Shown: positions 41,301 through 52,167, counted from the stretch's first letter. The stretch: DNA of 64,000 nucleotides from Chrysophaeum taylorii (GCA_029834535.1 JAQMWT010000381.1:124001-188000), one strand, 5' to 3'. Made by a program: numbers and translations. Notes: a model not told the origin generated them from the letters alone.

Positions 41301-44023
41301 GACTTGTACGAGAAGGCGTGTCGCGCGGGGGACGTCGCGGCCTTGGGACCCCTCCGAAGCCGCGGCGACCCGAGGCCCGCGGCTGGCGTCTTCATGTACG
41401 CCGTCTTCGTGATTCCAAAGAAAAAACGCAAGCTCGTCCCGCGGACCCGCCCGCGCGATTCCTGCGCGGCGACCATCTCCTTCTCGGACAACGACGACAA
41501 AGACGAGACGGTCGCGCCGATAAAACGGGTCTCGTCGTCGCCGTTGCTGGAGCGACGGACCCTCGAAGAGCCGCGGAGGTTGTCGTTCGCCGACCCCAAG
41601 GGGGGGGGTGGGGAAGACGACGACGACGACGACGACGACAACAACACGGGAGTCATCGCGGCGTCGTCCGCCGCGGCCGACGCCCCCATGTCGGAGGACG
41701 AGTCGAGCGACTCGGCCTACTACGAACCCGAGACGGAACGGTCGTCGACCATCGCCGACTTGGAGGAGATGCTCAACGACGAGAAGGCGGTGGTCGTCGC
41801 GAGGAACGTCGAGGAGGGACCCGACGACGACCTCTTTTACGACGCGCGCGGCGACGAGGAAGGCGCGGCCGCGTCGACGACGGTCGTCGACGACGCCGTC
41901 GTCGTTTATTCCCGACACAACAACAACAACAACAAACGTCGCAAGGGCGGCGGCGGCGACTTCCTCCCGCGATTGTCCTTCCTGTCGTCGGGCGAACGCC
42001 TCGCCATCAGCTGCACGCCCGCGACGAGGATGTCCCTCTTTGGCACAAGACGCGTCCCGGACGACCTCCTCCTCGTTCCCGACGATTCCGACGAGAATTA
42101 TTATTATCGCGCCAGAGGAGGAGGAGGAGGAGGAGACCAGTGGCGCGGCTCGTCGCACCACGAGCTTCGTCTGGCGAACGCGGCGGCCTCCGGCGAGCCT
42201 CATCCGTTCGAGCTCGCCACCCGCACCGGCGTCGCGGCGCTCTGCGCGGTCATCGCCTCGGCGCCGGCCGGCGCCGGCCGCGTCGTGACTTTGCTGCCGC
42301 GCTACGTCGTCGCGAACGCGTCCAAGACGCGCGCGATCGAGCTCGCGCAACCCGGTCTCCCGGCGCGCGTCGCGTCGTCGCTCCATCAATTATTATTCGA
42401 AGAGGACGAAACGGCTGCTACTACTACTACTACTACTACGGAGGATGGGGAGGAGTGTATTGCGCGGTCGTCCTTCTTCGAGAAGGACGGCGAGCAGTAC
42501 TTGACGCCCGTGCTCCGCTTGGAGCCCGGCGAGTCGGCGGCGCTCCACTGGGCCAACGCGGACGCGCCGCGGGTCGCCAAAATCCGCGTCTCGGGGAGCG
42601 AGTGGTCGCGCGGCGGCGTGCAGCTCGACAGCCTCGGTTCGCAGTGCATCGCCTTGAGTCCGCGACGCGACGACGAGACGACGCGCCGCCGCCGGTTGCT
42701 TCGGGCCTCGCGCCACCGCCGCCGGTTCTCCGACTACGACGACGACGAAGAAGCAGACGGCTCTCCGGCGGTGTTGCCCTCCAAAGCGGCGAGGTCCGTG
42801 CTCCCGCTGAAAGAAGCGCTCGTCCTTCGAGTCGAAACCCGCGCGAGAGCTGGCGACGGCGACGATTTCGCGACGCTCGTGGCCGTCGGCGGCGACGACT
42901 CGCGACCCGTGGTCGCGTGCTCCAACGAGACGGACGTCCTGGTTGCCTGCTGGCAGGTCGTCGACGACGACGCGGCTGCGGCGTATGGCTCGGACGATCA
43001 GTCCGGCAGGTCTCCCACCTCGCTGAGGGGCAGAATTAAAATATCCGCGAACCAATCGTCGTATTCGCAGCAGCAGAGGGGCGACGGTTCCCGCCGCCGG
43101 CATCGCGAGCGACTGGCCGCGCGACGGCGCCGGCGGCAGGCGCGCCGCTTCGACGCCAAAGCTGCGGCGGCGGCGGCGGTCCAATCGTCGTCCGACGTCG
43201 GACCGGCGACGACGCCCGGCGAGCGCCGGCGTCGCGACTATTCCCGCAAGTCGCACCGCTGGCTGGTCGAACCGCGATCGGAGCACGCGTTCGGCTGGTG
43301 CCACCCCAGTAATCAGCATCGCATCGCGGCCGTCGCGCTCGCGAACAGGAGCCAGACGGACGCGGCCGTGCTCCTCTCGGGGCCCGGCGGGGATGCGCTC
43401 CAAGCGGTGGCCGCTATCCTCAACGTCGACGAGGTTGGCGCGCGCTTCTCTCTTCCGCTCGTCGACCATTCGGGCGAGAGCTCCGCGCCGCCCGTCGTTC
43501 TCACGGAAAGCTGGGGCGTGGAAGCCGTGATCGACATGCGCGCGGGCGCCGCGGTCGTCCGATTCCTCGGCCGCGCGCAAGCCTCCTTCGACGACCTCCT
43601 CAAGGAACGCTGCCTCAAGTCGTCCCCTCGAGCGCTCTTCGAAAAGACGCCGCCCTTCTTCGTGCCTTCGATCGATGCCGCGGACCTCGACGATTGGAAG
43701 CCGGGGGATCCTCACGGGGCAGAAGAACGACGACGAGAAGAAGAAGAAGAAGAATCGGCCCGCCGATGCAGAGGAGATGATATTGATGATCCTCAACCTC
43801 CTCGAGGGGGAGGCACGTTCGTGTATTCGCTGTCCGAGTACATCGCGCGATGCGAGTCGTTCTCCGCGTCGATCGTCCTCGACGACCTCGACGGCGACCC
43901 GTCTCGATCCGCGCGACAACAACGCGTGCCTCCTCGCGCGAGGCGCGAGACGCTTAGAATCACGGCAGATCGGTGCGAAGTGATAGCGAGGCAAGCGCGG
44001 AGCGGCGAGGACGCGACCGACAA

Positions 44024-44080
<57 letters not shown>

Positions 44081-46892
44081 CAAAGCGGGGTCGACCCTCG
44101 AAGCGAGCGTCGGCGACTTTCGCATCGAGTCGTACGCCCGCGAGTGCCACCTCGGCGTCGTTCTCAAACGGGACAACGCCTATCAGCAGCAGCCGCCGCA
44201 GCAGCAGCGGGAGACCGATAAGAATAAGGATGCAGAACGCCGCGAGGAGGTCGGGGCGCACTTTTTGATCGTACGGCAGCGCGACGGGACCGCCGAGGTA
44301 TGGCGCTACGCCGGAGCGCGCGTCGCGCCGTTGGTTGTCGCCCTCGATCGACCGACGCTGTGCGCGCTATGCGCGACGATCGACGCTCTTTCCCCCCGCG
44401 ACGATTCGAGGAGGAGACTGTTGCCACCGCGAGATGACGATGACGACGAAACGGTCGCGGCGGCGCAAGGGGAGCGCCATCGGTGGTGGTCGAGGGAGAT
44501 TCGCGCGCACGCCGTCGCCCCGCCGACCCCGCCGCGGGCGCTCGCCTCGATCGCCAAGACCAAGCCTCAAAAATTTCTGGCCGCGCCCGCGGCGATTCCC
44601 GAGGAGGAGGAGCCCAGCCTCGTCGTGGGAGAGAGCAGCAACAGCAGCAACAAGATTGTGCTCACGACCGACAAGGAGGCGCTGTTGTCTACCGACGACG
44701 CCTTGGATCTCGTCGTGCCGACCTTCTCGGACGACGGCTCGAGAATAAGCGGGGCGAGTCGCGAACACCTCGCGGTGCTCCACGACGCCGGAATGACGAA
44801 TCCGACGACGACGACCAAGGTGGACGACGACGGCGACGGCATTTCGCTCGGAGACTTCTCGGACGAGGGCGCCGACGACAACGGGTCGAACTTGTACTAT
44901 TCGGTGACGGGACGACGAGAGTCGGACGTCGCGAGCGTCGCTCCGACGGCGACGACGGACGAGGAGCCGTTTTCGCGCGTGCTGTTCGCTGCCTTCTCGA
45001 CCGAGCCGCGGGCCTACGTCGACACGATCGAGATCTCGACCGTGAGACTCCGGGTAACTCTGGCGCTCGCCGCGCGCACCTCGAACGATCTCGCGCGATC
45101 GACCTTGTTGCGAGGCGGTTTGCTCTCGTCCTCGGGGGCCGCCTTGCTCGAGATGGCCGCCCCCCTCGCGTCGCTCTCGGATACGTCATTTCGCATATCT
45201 GGATTCGCGGCGCGACACGCCCTCCTCACGACGAGCGAGCTCAAGACCGCGCTCGTCTCTCACGGCCGTCGCGAGGCGCTCACGAACGCCCTCGGCGCCC
45301 TCGGCTTGTCGTACGCGGTTCCAAAGGCGCAGGCCTACGTTGCGTTACGGCGATGCCACTTGGATCATCTTCACCGCCAAAGCCAAAGCCAAAGCCACCG
45401 ACGCGGGTTCGGGGACGTCGCCCTTTTCGCGAGCCGCCGCGGCGGAGTCTCTCCGGTGAAAACCGAAGACGACGACTACTACGCGACTCGCCTCGGCGGG
45501 ATGTTGTCTGAGGAAGAGCGATTCCCGTCGTTCGAGGACGACGAGGAAGGATGGTCGCGCCGGGCCTACGACGACGACGACGACGACGAGGAGGAGGAGG
45601 ACGACGACGACGCCAAGCCGCGTCCTCGGGACCGCAGCAGCGGAGGTGGCTGCTTTTCGGCGCTCTTCGCCGCCGCCAAGCCGACCGATCCCAGTTCTTT
45701 ATTGCCCGGCTCGTCGATTCGATTTGCGGCGATGCCGGCCGGCATGCTCGGCGGCGGCGGCGGCGGCCCCTTGTCGTCGTCGTTGTCGTCGGCCTTTGAC
45801 GACCGACTGGCCGGCATGCACGTCCTCCTGTCGGGAAACGCCGAGTACTTCTGCGAACGGGCTCGCGCGCGGCATCGTCGCGCCGAGAACACGACGTTCC
45901 TCAAATCTATGTGGGGTGGTGCCTTGCTCCAGTCCGTCTTCGCGCCCGGCAGCACAGAGGCCGTCGTCGTCGCGCCGGTGGTTGGGGGTGCGGCGGCCCC
46001 TCTCGTTTCGAGAAGACCCCATCAAGCGAAAGGGCAAACAACGAGGAAAAATGCGCCGTCGCGGAGGCGTCGCGCGTTGGCCGCGCTCCCCGACGGTATC
46101 GGCATTCGTCGGCGTCTCGCGCCATATTCTGCCGTAGCAGCTGCTGCGCAAGTCCTCGCGCAAGCAGCAATTCATCGCGTCGTTGCGGACGACGATTTTA
46201 GGGAAACGTCGCGGGGCTGTTGCGGACCTCGGACGACGACGACTTGGAGAAACCGCCGCTCTGCCTACGATGAGTCGGCGCGCGACGGAGAACCTTACAT
46301 CGATCACGTACAGCTCAAAGACGGCGGTTTGCTGGTTCTCACGACCGCGGGCCTCGTCCTTCTCAACAGGAGACACCGCCGCCCGCCCTGGGTCGCCGCC
46401 TGGAAGTTGCTTCGCGTTTCTCGCTCCGGCGATCGAGATTTCCTCCTAACGCGGTCCGAGGCCTCGGACCGATATTATCTCGACATGACCATTTCTCGAG
46501 CCGAGTGCGCGACGACGAGAGATGCCAAGGCGCTTCGCGACAAGTTACAACACGTCGGCATATCGGTCGAACGCTCCTCGTCGCGCTACTCTTCGGGGAA
46601 CGCCCTCGAGGAGGACGAGGAAGAGGAGGACGAGGAGGATATCCTTGGACCGAACGCGCGAGACGACCTCCCGGAATGGGTCGACGCGGCGATTTCGGGA
46701 ATGCTCGCCGCGCAGATGCGCTCGCGGCGCCGGGGCACCTCGTGCTGCGGTCCTTGGGGAAATCCGGGTGACCGCTTTCGATCCTCCGAGACGTTGTTGT
46801 TGATCCGAGAAAGAGAAGACGCGGCCGACGAATCGCCCCGTTTTGATGATGATGATGATGATCATCATCATCATCATCATCATCTCTCGTGA
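35400..46892 (+). CDS. VPS13: VPS13-family bridge-like lipid-transfer protein
   Basis: One uninterrupted 11.5-kb frame encoding 3,830 residues. The N-terminus (VARVVRAVLRRWIGGLVSVE, then LVNVELSV) is a chorein-like start, as in VPS13. The middle (roughly residues 2280-2730) has the adaptor-binding pattern of VPS13: LLPRYVVANASKTRAIELAQ, VLRLEPGESAALHWAN and EHAFGWCHP. Near residues 3200-3310 lies the C-terminal helical/APT1-type block (DTSFRISGFAARHALLTTSE). At about 3620-3730 is a PH-like domain (HVQLKDGGLLVLTTAGLVLL). Such proteins bridge organelle membranes and move lipids along a hydrophobic groove. Many Asp, Glu and Ser runs are inserted; the tail is Asp6-His7. Confidence 0.85.
44026..44081. 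repeat. (TCG)n microsatellite coding poly-Ser in the VPS13-type gene
   Basis: About nineteen TCG units in phase, giving a polyserine run in the long linker between the adaptor-binding and C-terminal domains. Confidence 0.9.
46845..46883. repeat. (GAT)6(CAT)7 palindromic microsatellite at the end of the VPS13-type gene
   Basis: Six GAT codons are followed by seven CAT codons, so the tract is a near-perfect inverted repeat able to form a hairpin or cruciform. It encodes Asp6-His7 just before the last two residues. Confidence 0.95.
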
Positions 46893-47272
46893 TTTATTTT
46901 TTTTTGGTGTAGAAGAAGAATCTTTCACACATTATGTGCTGTTTTTTTGTGCTGATTACTTTGTTTGATCGGCCACCATTATTACCGTGGTGAGGAGAAG
47001 GTGATTACTACTACGTCTCCTCCTCAAGTCTCGCCGGAGAGAGAGAGAGGAAGAAGGCGGGGGCGCGCGCGTGTGTATATTATAATACCGTAGTAAAAAA
47101 AAGAGGGACGGTACTACCTTTTCCTCCTTCTTCTGCGTGTGGAGCCGCCGCCGCCGCCGCCGCCGTGAAACAACAACATAAAGAGCCTCACTACACCCAG
47201 AAGATGTGACGTCCAGCCTCCTGCCTTTGCGTCGTCGTCGTCTAGGCGAAAACTAATTTATGGTTAAATTAA
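46893..47272. other. Intergenic between convergent genes
   Basis: 380 bp with a GCC trinucleotide run (about 47143-47165), AGAG repeats and a TATATTATAATA word. No gene is seen. Confidence 0.6.
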
Positions 47273-48124
47273 TTAACTCGCCGATGATGATGCGACGTTT
47301 TCGGCGGCGCGGAGCATGGCGGCGAGATCGCCATCGTCCGGCAGGAGGCCTTCGAGGAAGATGGACCACTGGGCGTGCATTTGCGGCCAGTACATGGCGG
47401 TCCCCGGGATGTGTTTCAGGTTGTGGTCGCGGCAGTAGGCTTTGAGGTAGGAGCCGTCGAGTTCGTGGTCGAAGACGACCGTGCAACTTTGGATGGCCTG
47501 GAGAAAGTTGGAAGCTTGGTCGAGGGGTGCATCCGTCACGGGTGCGGCGTTGACGAAGAGGTCGGGGCGGTGCGTTTGAGGGTCGAAGAGGGCCACGCCG
47601 AGGCGATCGGCAGTTTCTTTGGCAGCTGCGCGACGACGGCCGGTGACGCGTACGCTTATCCCGAGGTCTCCCAGGACCGCCGCGACGACGTTTGTGACGC
47701 CGCCGTAGCCGTAGACGACCGCCGAATCGACCTGGAGACCCTTTATTCCATTTCGCACGGCCTCCGCAAAGCCGAGCGCGTCCGTGTTGAAGCCGACGAG
47801 TCGATCGCCGCGCCTCGCGACGGTGTTGACGGCGCCGATCTTCAGGGCGAGCGCATCAACCTCGTCGAGCTCCGCCACAACGAGGTTCTTTATGTCCTTG
47901 GATATCGCGCCGCCGAGCGCGCGCAAACCTCGAATAGCCGCGACAAAATCCTTCGCGTCGATTTTGGGCTTGTCCGAGTTGATGACAATGTACGCGAGGT
48001 CCAGACCCAGCGCCTCGAGGAGTGCGCGGTACCGACGGACCGACGCGGGCCGTCCCGACGTCGACAATATGTACCGCGTTTGGGGCCCGATCGGTACCAA
48101 GACGCGGTCGCTACTAGTGCTCAT
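47273..48124 (-). CDS. Shikimate-dehydrogenase-like NADP enzyme, stand-alone
   Basis: A 283-residue protein from ATG 48124. Conserved SDH blocks are present: LDEVDALALKIGAVNTV, LVGFNTDALGF with the catalytic Asp, a VVYGYGGVTNVVAAVL Rossmann turn, and a TGRRRAAAKETADRLG cofactor segment. The usual N-terminal catalytic lysine motif VTIPHK reads ISKDIK, so the Lys is kept but the loop has changed. It could be a quinate/shikimate-type or a repurposed reductase. Plants and many protists use fused enzymes for shikimate synthesis, so a separate short copy may be of bacterial type or a second paralogue. No transit peptide is evident. Confidence 0.8.
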   Translation of the reverse strand: MSTSSDRVLVPIGPQTRYILSTSGRPASVRRYRALLEALGLDLAYIVINSDKPKIDAKDFVAAIRGLRALGGAISKDIKNLVVAELDEVDALALKIGAVNTVARRGDRLVGFNTDALGFAEAVRNGIKGLQVDSAVVYGYGGVTNVVAAVLGDLGISVRVTGRRRAAAKETADRLGVALFDPQTHRPDLFVNAAPVTDAPLDQASNFLQAIQSCTVVFDHELDGSYLKAYCRDHNLKHIPGTAMYWPQMHAQWSIFLEGLLPDDGDLAAMLRAAENVASSSAS

Positions 48125-48143
48125 CCCTTCTTTTTCGTGCACC

Positions 48144-48224
48144 AAACGGATCTCAAACGGATCTCAAACGGAACTCAAACGGATCTCAAACGGAACTCAA
48201 ACGGAACTCAAACGGATCTCAAAC
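48144..48224. repeat. 11-bp tandem repeat in a divergent promoter
   Basis: Seven 11-bp units, AAACGGATCTC or AAACGGAACTC in mixed order, between the divergent SDH-like and BT1 genes whose ATGs are 140 bp apart. The two variants differ at two bases. This may be a recent expansion or an array of a regulator site. Confidence 0.9.
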
Positions 48225-48264
48225 TTCCCGAAACTAATAAAAAGCCATACGTCACAGGAGAGAG

Positions 48265-50211
48265 ATGCAGAGCAACTCGTCGCCCAGCCGGGTGACTGCC
48301 GCCGTGCGGCGCGTCGCGCTCGCGTTTGGGTCGGTGCCGTCGTCGCCCATGTTCGCGTGGCTGCGGCGGCGGGATGAGGCGGCGACCGAGGGTTTTCCGC
48401 TGTTGGTGCGGCGGCCGCGGTCGTTCGATTCGCGCGGGACGACAGCGAGCAAAGACTGCGACGACGCGGCGGCGGTGTGGCGCGAGCAGAGGCTGAAGGA
48501 ACGGTACGCTGCGGCGCAGCGCTCGGCCAAGCGGCTCCTCCGGAGCGCGCCGCCGAGCAGCACGTGGGGGTTGTACGCGCAGTACTTTTGCGTCGGCGTC
48601 GTGTACAACGGGCTGCCGTCGACCTTGTACGGATTTTACCTGATGTATCTGAACGTACCGGGGTACGTGTACGCCTCGGCCAGCACGGCCATCGCGCTCC
48701 CCTGGAGCTTGAAGTTCGTGCTCGGGGCGATCAACGACTGCGTGCCGATAGGCGGGCTCCGGCGGAAGCCGTACATGATCGTAGGGTGGTGCGTCTGCGC
48801 GCTGGGGCTCGTTTCGCTCGCGATGACCCCGCTCCCCGAGCCCTACTGGTGCGTCGACGACGACGCGGGGAGGTACGCGACGACGGCGGAGCCGTGTAAT
48901 CCGTTTGCCCCCGAGGAGGCGGCCAAGTTTACCGCCCTCATGATAGTATCGAGCTTTGGGTACTGCGTGAGCGACGTCGCCGCCGACGGGCTCACGGTCA
49001 CCTTGGCGCGACGCGAGCCCCTCGCCGAGCGCGGCCGGCTCCAGACGACGATCTACATGGTGCGGTCGATGGGCCAGATATGTTCGATCGTGTTGGTCGG
49101 TTTGGGTATGAACTCGCCGCGATACGGAGGTTCGTTTCGCGTCGGCCTGACCTACGCGCAGATCTGCGGAATTCTCGCCGTGGTGGCGACGGCGATGATT
49201 CCGATTTCGACCTACCTCGTCGTCGAACCAACGGACGACCACAATATCCCGCCGAAAACCGACGATCTCGAGGCGACGCCAAACCTCTCGGCGCGCGTGC
49301 GCCGCGCCGTGACGATTCGAGAATACGCCAAATCCGTATGGACGCTCCTCCGCAGCCGCGCCATGTTCGCGTGCATCTTGTACCAATTCATAACCCCGTC
49401 CCTCGGCATGGTCTACACGACGGCGGCCCCCGAAGTCAAGCAACACTGGGCCGGGGTCCACGTGCTGCAGAACGCCGCGTTCTCGCTAATCGGGTACGTC
49501 CTCTTCGCGGCCGGTCTATGGCTCGTCAAATCGACCAGCCTTATCCAAAAGTCGTGGCGTCTCATGCTCCTCGCCACGACCGTCTTCTTGAACCTCATGG
49601 ACATGCCCTTCGCCTTCTTGACGGTCTTCGACGTCGTTCGAAATCAATATTTTTTCATGGGCGAGGAGGTCGTCGTCGAGATTCCAAACGCCGTTAATTT
49701 TGTCGTCTCCACTTTTGTTATTGTGGAGATGGCCGAGGGCGGAAACGAAGGGATCGTCTATGGCCTCCTCACGACTATGGGTAATCTCGGGGGCCCCGTC
49801 TCCAACGCGATCTCAAACCAGATTTTTGGCCTCTTCGAACCGGACCTCAGCGACAACCGGAACTACGTCCGCGACGCGGTCTCCTTTCGTTCTGTTGTCG
49901 CCGCCTCCTACGTCGTCACCTACTTGTTTTCCGCCGCATCCTTGGCGACGCTTCCGTTGCTGCCCAACCAGAAGGAAGACGCGCAACGCCGAAAAAAGGA
50001 CTGGCCCCGCCGCGACGCCTACGCGATAACCTCGTTAGTCCTCGTGGCCGCCGCCTTCACCTACGGCTTTTTGATGAACGTCCTCGTCGTATTCCCGGAA
50101 ACCGCCTGTTACCGTTTCGTCGGCGGCCCCGGCTGTGGTGATGCCACCAATGACGACGACGGCGGCGGCGGCGGCGGCGCTACCGTCTCGCCGCCGCCCG
50201 CGACGGGCTAA
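48265..50211 (+). CDS. Folate-biopterin transporter family (BT1/FBT), major-facilitator type
   Basis: A 648-residue protein, intronless. The BT1 signature is WSLKFVLGAINDCVPIGGLRRKPYMIVGW, with a lysine in the third span, an N-D pair and the RRKPY turn. About twelve membrane spans follow from residue 110. The N-terminal 100 residues are basic and unstructured. A later helix reads MVRSMGQICSIVLVGLGMNS, and SFGYCVSDVAADGLTV lies in span five. The family carries folates or biopterin in trypanosomatids and apicoplast-bearing or plastid lineages. The cargo of this copy is unknown. Confidence 0.85.
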   Translation: MQSNSSPSRVTAAVRRVALAFGSVPSSPMFAWLRRRDEAATEGFPLLVRRPRSFDSRGTTASKDCDDAAAVWREQRLKERYAAAQRSAKRLLRSAPPSSTWGLYAQYFCVGVVYNGLPSTLYGFYLMYLNVPGYVYASASTAIALPWSLKFVLGAINDCVPIGGLRRKPYMIVGWCVCALGLVSLAMTPLPEPYWCVDDDAGRYATTAEPCNPFAPEEAAKFTALMIVSSFGYCVSDVAADGLTVTLARREPLAERGRLQTTIYMVRSMGQICSIVLVGLGMNSPRYGGSFRVGLTYAQICGILAVVATAMIPISTYLVVEPTDDHNIPPKTDDLEATPNLSARVRRAVTIREYAKSVWTLLRSRAMFACILYQFITPSLGMVYTTAAPEVKQHWAGVHVLQNAAFSLIGYVLFAAGLWLVKSTSLIQKSWRLMLLATTVFLNLMDMPFAFLTVFDVVRNQYFFMGEEVVVEIPNAVNFVVSTFVIVEMAEGGNEGIVYGLLTTMGNLGGPVSNAISNQIFGLFEPDLSDNRNYVRDAVSFRSVVAASYVVTYLFSAASLATLPLLPNQKEDAQRRKKDWPRRDAYAITSLVLVAAAFTYGFLMNVLVVFPETACYRFVGGPGCGDATNDDDGGGGGGATVSPPPATG

Positions 50212-50412
50212 TAATTTATTCGTCGGTCGACCTCTCCTTCTCCGAGACTCTCGGCCGTTGTCCATATTTTTATTCCCCGCAAATCAACGCGAGGCCAGGC
50301 CCCCGCGATGATGATAAAATACTCCGCATATTATTTAGTAGTATTATTCTGTACGACGCGCCGGTGTTTCGTCTCGTTTTTCGTGTGGTACGCAGGAGGG
50401 AGTAAAATGATG

Positions 50413-51342
50413 TTAAAACTTGAGTCCGTCCCCAAAGTCGAAGACGAGGCCCGTACCCCTCATCTTGATTTTGTAGACTTTGTCAAAGAGGTCCGACTGG
50501 GCAACGGTAAACGTCTCGCGCCACTTGCCAATCTCGCCCTGTCGGAGGTGGCCGAGGCCGATATTGGCGGTCTCCTGCATGGCCTTCATCGTCGAGTTGG
50601 CGACGGTGTCTTGGATCAACGCCGCATCGGCGGAAATGCCGAGAAAAGCGGCCATCTGGCGCACGGCGCCGGGCGTATCGCGCTTCATGTCCTCGAACGT
50701 CAAAAAGAGGCACTTGTCGGGGGCCGCTTGGCTGATCTGGTACCACTCGACCACGTGCTTGAACCACGACCCATTCTCGGCGTTCCCGGAAAGAAATACC
50801 TCGAGAAAGTCGTCAAAGGTACCGTTTCCAAACCCAAACTCGGGCTTGTTCTTCGCGTGGTGGTAGAGCGAGACGACCGTGTCCTTTGGGTTCCGCGCGA
50901 CGACGATCACCTTGGGCTTGTCCGCGCCCCCAGGGAGGTCGGCAACAACAGCGTGGGACTTGAAGTATCGCGGGCCCTCGGCGGCGGCCACTGTCTCGAG
51001 AGACCAACCGGGAGCTTCCCGCTCGGGGAGGATCTGCGTCGCGCAAAGGGCTTCTAACCACGGGACGACTTCCCCGTATTTCTTCGAGGACCCGAGAAGC
51101 TTGGTCAGGATTTGCTGGGTCCATGTCGTCCCGGCTTTGACGTAGGTACACACGAACACGTCGCTATCGCGTGCTTCGAAGTTGGCGATCAACGCTTCGA
51201 ATTTCGCCACGTCGAACAACGGATTCTGGGGCACCCCGCGCACCTTGACGAGCTTGTACCCGATGGATTCCGCGCTCCTCGCCTCGAGCCCGGCGTCGGG
51301 CTCGACATACTTGTTGGGTTGTGTTCCTAAAGACGCTCCCAT
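50413..51342 (-). CDS. Cytosolic-type sulfotransferase
   Basis: A 309-residue protein from ATG 51342, a normal length for the family. It transfers sulfate from PAPS. The 5'-phosphosulfate loop is TYVKAGTTWTQQIL (usual TYPKSGTTW), the catalytic His is in YFKSHAVVADLP, and the 3'-phosphate loop is VVARNPKDTVVSLYHH. GSWFKHVVEWY and the C-terminal RQGEIGKWRETF complete the pattern. There is no signal peptide or membrane span, so the substrate is soluble (phenol, steroid or flavonoid type). It begins MGASLGTQ, a weak candidate for N-myristoylation. The start is 54 bp from the divergent coiled-coil gene. Confidence 0.9.
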   Translation of the reverse strand: MGASLGTQPNKYVEPDAGLEARSAESIGYKLVKVRGVPQNPLFDVAKFEALIANFEARDSDVFVCTYVKAGTTWTQQILTKLLGSSKKYGEVVPWLEALCATQILPEREAPGWSLETVAAAEGPRYFKSHAVVADLPGGADKPKVIVVARNPKDTVVSLYHHAKNKPEFGFGNGTFDDFLEVFLSGNAENGSWFKHVVEWYQISQAAPDKCLFLTFEDMKRDTPGAVRQMAAFLGISADAALIQDTVANSTMKAMQETANIGLGHLRQGEIGKWRETFTVAQSDLFDKVYKIKMRGTGLVFDFGDGLKF

Positions 51343-51396
51343 ATCGAATTCACTCACCACCGAGGGTTTCGGGATCGATTCTTCGCCACAACAAAG
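51343..51396. promoter_or_regulatory. 54-bp divergent promoter
   Basis: Separates the ATGs of the sulfotransferase and the repeat/coiled-coil protein. It contains TATCGAATTCACTC and no clear core element. Co-regulation is inferred from spacing. Confidence 0.35.
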
Positions 51397-52167
51397 ATGA
51401 ACAACACCACCTCGTGGTGGGACCACGCAGAGGCGGCCGAACCCCCCCATTACGACTTTGTCGAGGAGGCCGCCTCCCCAACGCGAGCCTTCGACCACTG
51501 CGAAGCGGTCGAGAAACCGCCCGTCGAGAGGTCCTACGACTACGTCGAGGCGGCTGAAAGAAACTCTCCGGGCGCGGGTCTCCTAAGTTTCTGCGATCGC
51601 GTCGAGGACGCCATTCGGCCTCTCGTCGAAAAAAATAAAAAAGACGACGAGAAGACACCCCCATTCCCTCGTGTGTCCAGAGAAACACCGCCGCCGCCGC
51701 CGCCGCAAAAGCCGGCCGACGACCTCGAGGTCTCGGCGCTGATCGTCGCCGCGGAGCAACTCCGTGCCGCCGCCGCGCTTCGCCGTCGCGACCAGGAGCT
51801 CCATGCGGCCCAAGTCGCGAGGCTCCAGGTCGAGAGGCACGAGGCCGAGGAGGCCTTGAACGCCGCGCACGCGGCACAACTCCAACGCGCGCGTTCGATG
51901 CTCGAACTCTCGCGCGCCGAGCTCGCCGCGACCCGCCGCGCGCTCGTCTACGCCACCACCCGCACCCGCCCGGATGTTGCCAACGGCTATAAAACGCCAA
52001 AAACACTCCCGAACGCCACCACCTTCCGAGCGTTGGGGACTATCCCTCGCCTCTCGCCCGCGCCGCCCGTGCATACCCCCACCTCTAGGGGCGGCCGCTC
52101 ATTTTTATCTTCATCCTTTAGGCTCTCGCCGTATACATCCTCTCCTGATGCACACGACAATAACTAA
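51397..52167 (+). CDS. Coiled-coil protein with four N-terminal [WYF]D-x-x-EA repeats
   Basis: A 256-residue protein. The first 55 residues hold four degenerate copies of an aromatic-Asp-x-x-Glu-Ala unit: WDHAEAAEPP, YDFVEEAASP, FDHCEAVEKP and YDYVEAAERN. The spacing is about 10-19 residues. A Lys/Asp and poly-Pro linker follows. Residues 120-190 then form a strong Ala/Glu/Arg coiled coil (LRRRDQELHAAQVARLQVER), and the tail is Ser/Pro-rich. No family is recognised; the acidic repeats may be short linear motifs for a binding partner. Confidence 0.6.
   Translation: MNNTTSWWDHAEAAEPPHYDFVEEAASPTRAFDHCEAVEKPPVERSYDYVEAAERNSPGAGLLSFCDRVEDAIRPLVEKNKKDDEKTPPFPRVSRETPPPPPPQKPADDLEVSALIVAAEQLRAAAALRRRDQELHAAQVARLQVERHEAEEALNAAHAAQLQRARSMLELSRAELAATRRALVYATTRTRPDVANGYKTPKTLPNATTFRALGTIPRLSPAPPVHTPTSRGGRSFLSSSFRLSPYTSSPDAHDNN

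Noticed and set aside
35400-46892. Giant virus or bacterial origin of the 11.5-kb single-exon frame
   Set aside because: The chorein-like start, adaptor-binding, APT1-type and PH blocks in VPS13 order identify a eukaryotic protein; other genes here are also intron-poor.
48144-48224. Possible CRISPR-like array
   Set aside because: Units are contiguous 11-mers without spacers, in a eukaryotic promoter.
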